Below are positions 46,561 to 54,675 of a stretch of DNA of 64,000 nucleotides, piece by piece; position 1 is the stretch's first letter, and each line of letters begins with the position of its first letter. The position numbers and the translations under genes are program-made. The stretch is from Rhodoblastus sp963748385 (lineage in GTDB: Bacteria > Pseudomonadota > Alphaproteobacteria > Rhizobiales > Beijerinckiaceae), in NCBI GenBank assembly GCA_963748385.1, contig CAVVIQ010000012.1, forward strand, positions 1 to 64,000, written 5' to 3'. Below the pieces are notes generated by a model, which saw nothing but the letters and a program-made list of their open reading frames with translations, was not told where the DNA came from and did not search any database.

Positions 46561-47628
46561 TTGCCTGATGCCAGGCCGGCTTTCGGGATATTGATGTTGT
46601 CCCAAATGAGCGTCGGTTCGATCACATCCATTTTTCCGCGCGTTCGGCGACAAGGGGGCGACGAGCGCGACGCCCGAAGCGCGCGATTCCGTCCGGCGCA
46701 CGGACAAACGGTCGAAGTGAGATCGGCCGGCGAAATCCTCGCCACGCTTGACGCAAATTTCGGGTTCGAAGGCCTGCCTTTCATGCCGGAGATGCTGAAA
46801 TATTGCGGCCGTCGGATGACTGTCGCGCGTCGTGTCAACAGGACCTGCGTTGAGGGCCACGGCATCCGAGCCATGCGCAATGTGGTCATGCTGGTCGACA
46901 GCCACTGCGACGGCGCAGCTCATGATGGATGTCAGAGAAAATGCCTTATTTTTTGGAAGGAAGCCTGGTTGAGGCCGTTAGATCCTGCGGGTGATCTCGT
47001 GGTCACGGCCGATGACACGCAGCTCGACGGATTCCACCACGAGCTTTCCTCCAGGACGCGCGAGGGCGCGCGCTATTTGTGCCAGTCGACACGGCTCCAA
47101 CACGCGACGCAGCCGCTTTCGAAATTCAACCTGATGAAATATTTCGAGGAAATTGCGGACGGTGAACTACGCGTCGGCAAATTCCTTCGAATCATCGTCA
47201 TGGTGCTTCAGAACAGGTTGCGCGCGCTATTCGGCCTGCCGCGGATCGGATCGGTTCACGGATCAAGCGGGCCCCATTCGAAGGGCGACCTCGACCTGCG
47301 CGTCGGCGAATATGTCAAGGTCAGGTCAGCCCAAGAGATCAGCCGCACGGTCGGGCCCTCCGGCCGCAACCGCGGCCTTCTGTTTGAACCCGACATGACC
47401 GCCTATGTCGGAGGGATATTCGAGGTTGATTTTCGCATCGAACGAATGATTTCCGAAGAAACCGGCGAGATGGTGCGCCTGACCAATACTGTCGCGCTGA
47501 AAAACGTTCGCTGCGAGGGCCTGTGCGCGAAGAACTGCCCCCGTGGGCAGGCGCATTTTTGGCGCGAGGCCTGGATCGAACGGATCAATCCCACCGATCT
47601 GGCCCCGCCACAGGACTTCTCGGGATGA
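46561..47628 (+). CDS. two-repeat Cys/Trp protein of unknown function
   Basis: A 355-residue soluble protein I cannot assign to a named family. It contains two homologous units: about 50-139 (VEVRSAGEILATLDANFGFE ... CDGAAHDGCQRKCLIFWKEAWL) and about 250-343 (VKVRSAQEISRTVGPSGRNR ... CEGLCAKNCPRGQAHFWREAWI). Each ends in a three-Cys cluster followed by FW(K/R)EAW, suggesting a metal or cofactor site. The start may be later (Met 12 or 16). It lies inside the segment bounded by mipZ-derived direct repeats and appears horizontally acquired. Confidence 0.6.
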   Translation: MPDARPAFGILMLSQMSVGSITSIFPRVRRQGGDERDARSARFRPAHGQTVEVRSAGEILATLDANFGFEGLPFMPEMLKYCGRRMTVARRVNRTCVEGHGIRAMRNVVMLVDSHCDGAAHDGCQRKCLIFWKEAWLRPLDPAGDLVVTADDTQLDGFHHELSSRTREGARYLCQSTRLQHATQPLSKFNLMKYFEEIADGELRVGKFLRIIVMVLQNRLRALFGLPRIGSVHGSSGPHSKGDLDLRVGEYVKVRSAQEISRTVGPSGRNRGLLFEPDMTAYVGGIFEVDFRIERMISEETGEMVRLTNTVALKNVRCEGLCAKNCPRGQAHFWREAWIERINPTDLAPPQDFSG

Positions 47629-47658
47629 CGTGATCCGCCATCCGCCCGGAAAAGGAGG

Positions 47659-47904
47659 ATCACACCCTGACGCCGTCCCATGTCTCGGCGCGCCGCGAGA
47701 TCGAAGGCCTGCTCGGCGACCTGATGCCGCCCTCAAGGGTCGAAGGCGCGAATTACCTCCAGTCCCGCCATATCTGGTTCGACGCCATTACCAACTATCA
47801 CCGCGAACTGACGGCCGAGACGCGCGAAAAGGCAAGACGGTCGGCGCCGATATGCGCGATCCCGATCAACGCCAGCCCATGAAGCGACGGCGGTGGCGAG
47901 CGCA
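47659..47904 (+). pseudogene. right direct repeat, mipZ C-terminal relic
   Basis: A second copy of the mipZ 3' end without the first 250 codons, promoter or start. About 22 substitutions and no gaps against 45591-45836, including loss of the TAG stop. It cannot be expressed as MipZ. It marks the right border of the islet. Confidence 0.75.
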
Positions 47905-47980
47905 TATACGGTGGGCCCTGGATGGCCGGGGCCAGATAGGCATGGCCGAGATTATAAATCCGGGCGCTGGGACGCCCACC
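47825..47980 (-). pseudogene. DUF4260-like gene fragment
   Basis: A minus-strand frame reading GRPSARIYNLGHAYLAP and then HGLALIGIAHIGADRLAFS resembles, from memory, the YNLxHTYxxP and AHIGxDR segments of small DUF4260 membrane proteins. Central and terminal parts are missing. A shorter remnant lies in the left repeat copy. It suggests that a DUF4260 gene once converged with mipZ. Confidence 0.35.
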
Positions 47981-48175
47981 GTGAATGGCGCAAATCGGCG
48001 CGAAGCGGGAATAGCGCGAAGGACCGGTCCAGCGACAACACCGGTCGAAGGCGCAATGGCAAGGATGCGTCAACAGCGGACATCGTTCGTTCAGTCACTG
48101 CATCGGCCCGCTATCAGAATCTTAGCTATCGCCAGCAGGAATACGCTGCCGGCGATAGCTACCAAAGCACACGTG
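47905..48175. other. gap between islet and tautomerase gene
   Basis: About 270 bp, partly the DUF4260-like relic. The remainder has no protein-like frame. Confidence 0.3.
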
Positions 48176-48403
48176 TCACGCTACCCGTCGACCTGCGGCC
48201 AATTCTTTTACGGCTTCGGTCGTCAGCGGTTGGCCGCCAATGCCCCACTCACCGCTGTTAACCTCGAAAATTTTCACCCATGTCACGCCGCGCATGTTTT
48301 CGCCTTCGACCGAAACCATGGCATCGGTCAACTTTTGAATAATCTGTTTTTTCTGCTCGGCGTTGAATACGCCCTTGATCAGATGGACATCGATCTGTGG
48401 CAT
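48176..48403 (-). CDS. 4-oxalocrotonate tautomerase family protein
   Basis: A 75-residue small tautomerase. It begins MPQIDVHLIKG with the catalytic Pro at position 2 after Met removal. FNAEQKKQIIQKLTDAMVSVEGE and GVTWVKIFEVNSGEWGIGG are typical. Members catalyse keto-enol tautomerisation of aromatic breakdown products. The frame upstream of 48403 is not used. Last gene of a three-gene minus-strand group with 48450 and 49155. Confidence 0.88.
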   Translation of the reverse strand: MPQIDVHLIKGVFNAEQKKQIIQKLTDAMVSVEGENMRGVTWVKIFEVNSGEWGIGGQPLTTEAVKELAAGRRVA

Positions 48404-48449
48404 TGCCCTGTCTCCCTTGTTTGGGCTTCGCTTAAGGATCAAGCTGCGG

Positions 48450-49016
48450 TTATTGCACGGCCAGATCGGCGAGCGATTGGATTTCATCGAATTGCGTCTG
48501 CACCTGCACGCCGCTACGTAGCGTCTGGAGGACGACGCAGCTGTGTTCGGCTGCTGCAAGCAGCAGCCTCATCTTTTCCAAAGGCACATTCATGGCTGTC
48601 TTCACGCGGACCTCGCAGGTCATTTTCTGGAACCCCACCGGAACATCGCGATCCACGAGCAGCGTGCCGCGGACGTCGACTTGAGCCCGCGCACTCACTT
48701 CAAGACGCGCAATCGGAATCTCGAGCCGGTCGGCAATGATTCGAATTGTCGAGTGGAGGCAGGAAGCGAGCGCCGCACAGAGGAGATCGCCAGGGTTGGG
48801 ACGATCATGATAGCCGCCGACGGCGCGATGAATGCCGATTTGCCATCGCTCGCCATATCCTTGCCCGGGTGCGACTGCGCAATGGAACGGATCTTCCACG
48901 CCATTGGCTATGGTTTCGGCGCTGTCGACGATCCAGGCTTCTTTTGGAGCCGTGCGATACCGCTCGCGCAGTGGGTCCTGCCGCTGCTTGGCAATTCCTG
49001 TTGTCGGGGTGTTCAT
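48450..49016 (-). CDS. OsmC-family peroxiredoxin-like protein
   Basis: A 188-residue OsmC/Ohr-fold protein that may reduce organic peroxides or act on thiol compounds. NPGDLLCAALASCLHSTIRIIADRLEIPI contains the conserved Cys near residue 86, and a second Cys (HSCVVLQTL) lies near 159. It lies 46 bp upstream of the tautomerase gene. GC is lower than the window average. Confidence 0.87.
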   Translation of the reverse strand: MNTPTTGIAKQRQDPLRERYRTAPKEAWIVDSAETIANGVEDPFHCAVAPGQGYGERWQIGIHRAVGGYHDRPNPGDLLCAALASCLHSTIRIIADRLEIPIARLEVSARAQVDVRGTLLVDRDVPVGFQKMTCEVRVKTAMNVPLEKMRLLLAAAEHSCVVLQTLRSGVQVQTQFDEIQSLADLAVQ

Positions 49017-49154
49017 GGTGCTGACCTTTCAGATTTGATGCTGAAAGGATGCCTCAGACGTCCACCGAAGTATTGAGGCCCCGGCCCCATTCGTAACGAC
49101 TTTTTCTTCGGAACGCGCGTGATTGCGGGACGCTGGTCCCAGTCGGCGGGGCAA

Positions 49155-50225
49155 TTAGTCCCGGCCGAGACCTGCCTTGCGCGCGAAAACGATCGCCTGA
49201 GAGCGGTGATCAACCTCAAGCTTGGCAAAAATCGTGGTAATGTGATTGCGTACTGTTTTCTCGGAAATACCCGCCATTCCGGCAATTTCGGCATTGATCA
49301 TTCCCCGCGCGATGCCGTCAAGAATCTCTCTCTCCCGGGCGCTCAATGCGTCCAGTTTATCTTGCGAAGGCGTTTCAACGGGTTCGTCAGCCTTAAGAAA
49401 ATTATTCAGTTCGCTCCGAAAAGTCTGCCAAGCCTTCTCATTGGCCAACAGAATATGGTTCTTGCCTTCTAGCGGGACAAAGCGCGCATTTGGGATAGCT
49501 GCGGCAAGCCGGCGCCCTGCCTCGAACGGCACCATCGCATCGCCTTTGACGTGGAAAACAAGGGTCGGAGTTTTCAGTTTGCTAACCTCGGCGCGAATGT
49601 CGAAGCTGTTGAACGCGTCCCACAGCTTTTTGGCGTTCGGCGCTGACGCGCTGCGCCGCTGAAGTTCGCCGATCCAGCGGAGCTGTTCCCTCGTCGCGTC
49701 AGGAAGCAGCAAATTGGCAAAGACCTCTCGAAATGCTCCAGCGTCGCGACCCCAACCGAACTCGATCATCTGCGACAGCGCATGCGCCTGCTTTTGCATG
49801 CCTTCATCGACGCCACTGGCGTAAGCGCCGGCCAGATAGCTATCATAAAGGATAAGTCGGCTGACGCGGTCGGGGTAGCGGGCTGCATAGGCGGCGGCAA
49901 CGACGCCTCCCTGGCAAAGTCCTATCAGTGGAAAGCGCCGCAGACCTGCGGCGCTGACCACCGCTTCGAGATCGCTGACCCATGCGTCAAGGCTGAAATT
50001 ATCGACGTTGCGGTCCGACAGGCCCGAGCCGCGCGGGTCATAACGGATGAGCGTATGGCCTTCGGCAAGCGCCTCAAACCAGTGGCGCCAAATTGCGCTA
50101 TCCCAATCGAGTTCGAGATGGGTAAACCAATTTGCCGTCCGAACCAACGGCGAACCATCGCCGGCCTTGGCAAAGGCTATTCGTATTCCGTCATGCGCGG
50201 TGCAGAATTGTATCCGCTGCTTCAT
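49155..50225 (-). CDS. alpha/beta hydrolase - LuxR-type HTH fusion regulator
   Basis: A 356-residue protein. Residues 1-270 form an alpha/beta-hydrolase domain (RYDPRGSGLSDRN, the nucleophile elbow IGLCQGGVVAAAY with Cys104 instead of Ser, an acid in HVKGDAMVPF near 230 and His in GKNHILL near 255). Residues 290-356 are a LuxR/FixJ helix-turn-helix (LDALSAREREILDGIARGM, GISEKTVRNHITTIFAKLEV). The hydrolase part may sense or process a small ligand controlling DNA binding. It is the first gene of the minus-strand group with OsmC and tautomerase genes and probably regulates them. Confidence 0.88.
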   Translation of the reverse strand: MKQRIQFCTAHDGIRIAFAKAGDGSPLVRTANWFTHLELDWDSAIWRHWFEALAEGHTLIRYDPRGSGLSDRNVDNFSLDAWVSDLEAVVSAAGLRRFPLIGLCQGGVVAAAYAARYPDRVSRLILYDSYLAGAYASGVDEGMQKQAHALSQMIEFGWGRDAGAFREVFANLLLPDATREQLRWIGELQRRSASAPNAKKLWDAFNSFDIRAEVSKLKTPTLVFHVKGDAMVPFEAGRRLAAAIPNARFVPLEGKNHILLANEKAWQTFRSELNNFLKADEPVETPSQDKLDALSAREREILDGIARGMINAEIAGMAGISEKTVRNHITTIFAKLEVDHRSQAIVFARKAGLGRD

Positions 50226-50723
50226 CTGATGTGAACCGTGCGTCCGGTGACACCCGCTCTAACAAAATAGCATAATCGAGCGGGGTCCAAATGCATGAAT
50301 CACAGCCGCCGGGTCGTCGCGGCGACGACGGCGCTTGGCCGGCGACCTCGAATCCGGACTCGGCCTCTTACCGCAAGCGCGAACGTTCCGAATTTACGGC
50401 CGGATTCGCAGCAGCAGTGCGGAAGCGACCGCGTTGCTCAAAAGCGCGATTGGATGGCGTTTGCGCGCCAGAACGAAAAGCAAAGAGTTGTGACTCGATT
50501 TTGCGTGACGCAAGGAGCGAGACATAAACGGCCGGTTCAAGCCGTTCCGTAACATACCGTGTATGGTTGCCGACCGGCCGCTCAGGGTCACGAATACGCG
50601 TTCGGCCGAAGCCGGGAAAGTCCGCTGACGGCGTAGCACCAGCCATTGCCAGAAAAGCTTGAAAGACGCATTCGAACCGAAACCCGCAATCGCGCCTGAG
50701 CGCGAGGCGAGTGATTTTGCCCG
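50226..50723. other. 498-bp region without recognised genes
   Basis: Short frames exist on both strands, but none resembles a protein or has a convincing start. Lower-GC sequence continues from the left flank up to about 50520, then GC rises. It may be the junction of acquired and core DNA. Confidence 0.4.
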
Positions 50724-51206
50724 CTAGTCGAGCGCCTGCTCAATATCGCCGGCAATCGCCTCCGGCTTGTCGTTCGGCCCGTAACGCCTCAAAACCTTGC
50801 CGTCGCGGCCGACCAGGAATTTGGTGAAATTCCATTTGATCGCCTCGGTTCCCAGCAGGCCGGGCGCGGCCTTTTTCAGAGCGCGGTAAAGGGGATGGGT
50901 GTTGTCGCCGTTGACCTCGATCTTGGCGAACATCGGAAAGGTCACGCCGTAATTGAGCGCGCAGAAGTTTTTGATCTCGGCCTCGTCGCCCGGCTCCTGA
51001 TGGCCGAACTGGTCGCAGGGAAAGCCGAGCACATCGAAGCCGCGCGCGGAAAACCGTTGTTGCAGCGCCTCCAGCCCGGCATATTGCGGAGTGAAGCCGC
51101 ATTTGCTGGCGACATTGACGATCAGCAGAACCTTGCCGCCGAAATCGGCCATCTCCTTGACCGCCCCATCGATGGTTCGGACCTCGATTTCCGAGAACTT
51201 GTTCAT
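50724..51206 (-). CDS. glutathione peroxidase
   Basis: A 160-residue thiol peroxidase of the BtuE/Gpx type. NVASKCGFTPQYAGLEAL contains the peroxidatic Cys (near 36), FPCDQFGHQEPG the second Cys and Gln, and WNFTKFLVGRDGKVLRRY the catalytic Trp/Asn. It reduces hydroperoxides, probably with thioredoxin. A dispersed repeat and a palindrome lie directly upstream. Confidence 0.92.
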   Translation of the reverse strand: MNKFSEIEVRTIDGAVKEMADFGGKVLLIVNVASKCGFTPQYAGLEALQQRFSARGFDVLGFPCDQFGHQEPGDEAEIKNFCALNYGVTFPMFAKIEVNGDNTHPLYRALKKAAPGLLGTEAIKWNFTKFLVGRDGKVLRRYGPNDKPEAIAGDIEQALD

Positions 51207-51233
51207 GACGCAATCTCCGCGCGAAAAGCGTAT

Positions 51234-51264
51234 ATGAATTCCGCATGACTCATGCGGAATTCAT
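51234..51264. repeat. perfect 15-bp palindrome
   Basis: Arms ATGAATTCCGCATGA and TCATGCGGAATTCAT are perfect inverted complements around one C. It lies 28 bp upstream of the glutathione peroxidase start and next to repeat copy C. It could be an operator or part of the repeat family. Confidence 0.7.
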
Positions 51265-51351
51265 ATTCCGTTGACGCGAAAATTCGCCCGCAACCCAAAG
51301 GATTTTCGCGCCATGGCGTTTCCGCGAATTGCGTAGCAATCTTGCGGAAAC
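51265..51351 (-). repeat. dispersed palindromic repeat, copy C
   Basis: Reads on the minus strand GTTTCCGCAAGATTGC, then CGCGGAAACGCCATGGCGCG, then the AAAATCC/GGATTTTCGCG hairpin, matching copy B nearly base for base and copy A in its first half. It lies between the GumC-like gene and the peroxidase gene. Confidence 0.7.
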
Positions 51352-51355
51352 CGGA

Positions 51356-53723
51356 TTATGCCGCCATTTCGGCGATTTCGCCAATGGAATCGCGCCCGGC
51401 GAGCAGGACCGTCTTCGCCCCTGCGGCAGAGAAATCGTCGGCCAGGAAGCCGCGCGCCCGCGCCTCTTCGGCATAGACGACGGTGAGATCGGCGTCCCGC
51501 GCGATCCGCGCCGCCTCCGCCCCGGAGCCCGCGGCGACGACAGCGAAATCATAGGTCGCGTGGAGCGCGTCGAGCACCAGATCGATATCGGCCGGAGCGG
51601 CTTCCACCGCGCCGCCCGACTGGATGATATGCAGGCGCGAGGCCCCGTCGCGATAGATCGTTTCGGCGAAGGACGCCTCGGCCGACAGGAGCTGCGCCAA
51701 CCCGGGCTGGGCGTCGTCGAAAAGATCGCTGTCGAACGCGTTCTCCTGGGCCGATTCGAGTTCGGCCGTCAGGAAGGGGTCGGAATCGTCGAGCTGGACC
51801 AATATCGCGCGGCCTTCCCGGGCGAGCGCCCGGGCGAGGGACAGCGCGGCGCAGGCCGAGCCGGAATCGGGGTCGCTCACCACCAGGACCTTGGCGCCGC
51901 CCTGGGCCGCGCTCGTTGCGATGCGCTCGATGAAGGCGCGCGCGGGGCCGGCCGGCGCGTTGAACCGCGACAATGGCGTATCATTGGACTTGGGCGTTTC
52001 ATTGGACTTGGGCGTTTCATCGGCTTCAGGCGTTTCATCAATCTCAGCCGCGACGGCGGAAAAATGCGCGGCTTCGGGCTTTTTTTCGGACTCGCGCGCG
52101 GGCTCGGGCGCGTTCGCCGCTTCCGCCTCCTTCGCCAGCGGGACCGCGGGCGCGGCGAAATCGGCCGCCGCCCGCTTCACCCGGTCGACGAAGCCGGCCC
52201 GCCCCTCGGCGCTTGAGCCCCCGTCGCCGAAATCGGCGACGGCGCGCTGCAAATCGCCAATCGAGGCGAATTCGCGTCGCGCGGCCGGCGCGGGCGCAAC
52301 CTCCGCCGTCCGCCGGCGGCGTCCGCCCGACACTTCGCCGCCGATGACGAAAGCGACCGGGAAGAACAGGCCGGCCAGGGCGGCGAAAACGACGATGGGC
52401 AGTTTTTTCGGGAACACCGGCTGGCTTGGCGCCAAAGCGCGGGAAATGACGCGGGCGTCGGCCGGCGCCGAAATCGGCGAGATCGCGGGCGAGCGCCGCC
52501 TGATACTTGGACGAGACGCTGGTCAGCTGGTCCTTGAGGATTTTGGAGTCGCGCTCCAATTCAAGCAGTTTGGCGGCGTCGACGTTCGAGGCGCCGACCG
52601 CGCTTTTCTGCGCTTCGAGCAAGGCGTCGAGATTGGCGACGCGCGCCGCGGCGACGCCGGCGTCGTCCTCATAGCCGCGCGCGGCCTTGTCCACCGCCGC
52701 GCGCAATTGTTCGTCGAGATCGCTCAGCTGGCCCTGAAGCTCCTTGATGCGCGGATGGCCCGGCAGAAGGGTGCGCGATTCCGCCGCGAGCTGCGCGCGC
52801 ACGGCCACGCGCTGGTCGGCGATCCGGCGCACCAGATCGCTCTTGGCGATGTCGCCGGCGTCGGACAGACGCCCCTTTTTGAGGAAGTCGCGCAGGGTTT
52901 GCGCCTTGGCCAGGGCGTCCGACTGCGCGGCGCGCGCGTCAGCGAGTTTGGTTGCGATTTCGCCGAGCTGCTGGGTCGGGACGGTTGCTTTTCCGACGCC
53001 TTCGTACAGCCCGGTCTGGGCGCGGAACACCTCGGTCCTGGCGTCGGCCTCGGACACCTTGTCCTCCAGCGAAGCGATCAGGGGTTTGAGCGACTGGGCC
53101 GCCTGATGCGCCTCCTCGCGCTTCGCCTGCGACTTCATCTCGATATAGAGGTCCGCCACCATATTGGCGGCGCGCGCGGCGAGATCGGGGTCGTGGGACG
53201 AGAACTCGACCTGAAGCACGCGCGACTTGGACGGCGACATCACCGTCAGATGATCGATGAAATTGCTCAGCAGCCGGTCGCCGATCGGCTCGTCCGCCGG
53301 GCTGCGCGCAATTCCGAACAGGGCCAGCAGCCGTTTCACCGGGCTCAGGCTCCCGGCGGCCGGGTCGAATTCCGGATTGCCCTGGAGATGCAGCGCCTGG
53401 ACCGCCTTGCGCGCGAGATCGCGCGAGGTGAGGATCTGGATCTGGCTGTTGATCGCGGTTTCGTCGAGCGCGTCGACGGATTCCGCGCGCGCCCCCTCCG
53501 GCGCAGCGCTGGTGAAATAGCTTTCCTGATTCTCGACCAGAACGCGCGATTCGGCCATGTAGCGCGGCTTGACGGACACGACGAACAGAATCGCCGCCGC
53601 CGTCGCGCCAAGCATGACGCCCAGAATGAGGCGCTTGCGGCGCCCCAGAGCGGCCGAGACGCCGCCGAGGTCGATCTCCTCCACGCCCTCGTCCAAATCG
53701 AAATCGCCTTGCCGCGCGCTCAT
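51356..53723 (-). pseudogene. Wzc/GumC-like exopolysaccharide transport protein, frameshifted
   Basis: Polysaccharide co-polymerase of about 790 residues with two spans and a long coiled-coil periplasmic part. Start ATG 53723 (MSARQGDFDLDEGVEEIDL); first span LILGVMLGATAAAILFVV; coiled coil to SSKYQAALARD. A frame change at about 52465-52490 follows. The other frame resumes with SAPADARVISRALAPSQPVFPKKLP and a second span. One indel restores the gene. The C-terminal ATPase-like domain reads KVLVVSDPDSGSACAALSLA where BY-kinases have a GKT P-loop, and no Tyr cluster follows, so it is a kinase-dead relative. Confidence 0.85.
51975..52046. repeat. four 18-bp tandem repeats inside GumC-like gene
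   Basis: Four units starting GGCGTTTCATTGGACTTG (with changes) encode a six-residue repeat of the type DETPKS in the linker before the degenerate kinase domain. Confidence 0.75.
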
Positions 53724-53887
53724 TCCCGACTCCCGCAACGGCGCGAACTCTAGGACATTTATGGTTGAAGCAATGTTAACCGCGCCCCGTCGGCCGTTAA
53801 TCCTTCCCGCTTCGCGCTTTTCCCGCGCGATCGAGGCGCTTTCGCCGAAAGGCCGGGCGTTCCGGGCGCGGCGAAAGCCGGCGGCGA

Positions 53888-53916
53888 TGGTTAAAGGCAA
53901 AGCTTTGTTAACCATA
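53888..53916. promoter_or_regulatory. dyad operator candidate upstream of Wza-like gene
   Basis: ATGGTTAA-AGG-CAAAG at the left mirrors CTTTG-TTAACCAT at the right. The TTAACCAT/ATGGTTAA arms resemble CtrA half-sites. It lies in the divergent region between the GumC-like and Wza-like genes, 60 bp before the latter. Confidence 0.4.
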
Positions 53917-53975
53917 CACGGCTAGTTTCGCGGCCAGCGCCATGTTGCGGCGCACGCTTGTCGGGTCTCTTTGTC

Positions 53976-54533
53976 ATGCGCCGAATTCTGCTGCTCGCCT
54001 GTCTCGTCCTTACGGCCGCCCTCCAGGGTTGCGCCGAGCGGCGTATTCCGGCCGAGTTCCAGGCCTACGCCGACGCGCCCTACACGCTCGGCGCGGGGGA
54101 CCGCGTGCGGGTGATCGTGTTCGGCCAGGATTCGCTCAGCAATTCCTACGCGGTGGCGGGCTCCGGCAATATCGCCATGCCGCTGATCGGCTCGGTCCAG
54201 GCAGCCGGACGCAGCGCGGTCCAGCTCGCGCGCGAGATCGAGGCGCGCCTGCGCGCCGGCTATATCCGCGACCCGCGCGTCTCGGTCGAGGTCGAGGCCT
54301 ATCGCCCCTTCTTCATCCTCGGCGAGGTCACGACCGCCGGCCAATATCCCTATGTCAACGGCATGAGCGTCGAGACGGCGGTCGCGATCGCCGGCGGCTA
54401 TACGCCGCGCGCCCGCAAGGACGACGCGCAACTCACCCGCACTGAAGGCGACCGCACGGTGACCGCCGACCTGCCGGTGACCGCGCCGGTCCGCCCCGGC
54501 GACACGATCTATATTCCCGAACGTTATTTCTGA
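53976..54533 (+). CDS. Wza/GumB-like polysaccharide export lipoprotein
   Basis: A 185-residue outer-membrane polysaccharide export protein. The lipoprotein signal (MRRILLLACLVLTAALQGC, Cys near 19) is followed by YTLGAGDRVRVIVFGQDSLS (Poly_export domain) and a SLBB-like part (YRPFFILGEVTTAGQYPYVNG, then AVAIAGGYTPRA). Divergent from the GumC-like partner, as common in alphaproteobacterial EPS loci. Confidence 0.9.
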   Translation: MRRILLLACLVLTAALQGCAERRIPAEFQAYADAPYTLGAGDRVRVIVFGQDSLSNSYAVAGSGNIAMPLIGSVQAAGRSAVQLAREIEARLRAGYIRDPRVSVEVEAYRPFFILGEVTTAGQYPYVNGMSVETAVAIAGGYTPRARKDDAQLTRTEGDRTVTADLPVTAPVRPGDTIYIPERYF

Positions 54534-54575
54534 ACGGAAGGAAAAATCTCAAATAAAGGTAAATATCGGAAAGTT

Positions 54576-54596
54576 CCGTAAACCCTTTTTTTACGG
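54576..54596 (+). terminator. weak hairpin after Wza-like gene
   Basis: CCGTAAA (54576-54582) pairs with TTTACGG (54590-54596) around a T-rich loop, about 45 bp after the stop. AT-rich and weak, so it may instead be a leader structure of the next gene. Confidence 0.3.
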
Positions 54597-54675
54597 TTTC
54601 TTCATCCCCCCTTAAGATTATGATCGTGCGACGAGCAAGCGCTGCGTGGACACGCGGGCGAGAGCGGCGATCATC

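Noticed and set aside
50291..50552. two overlapping short plus-strand frames
   Set aside because: No ribosome site, no recognisable domain, and mutually exclusive frames.
51975..52046. CRISPR-like repetition
   Set aside because: The 18-bp units are contiguous without spacers and keep the reading frame of a protein linker.
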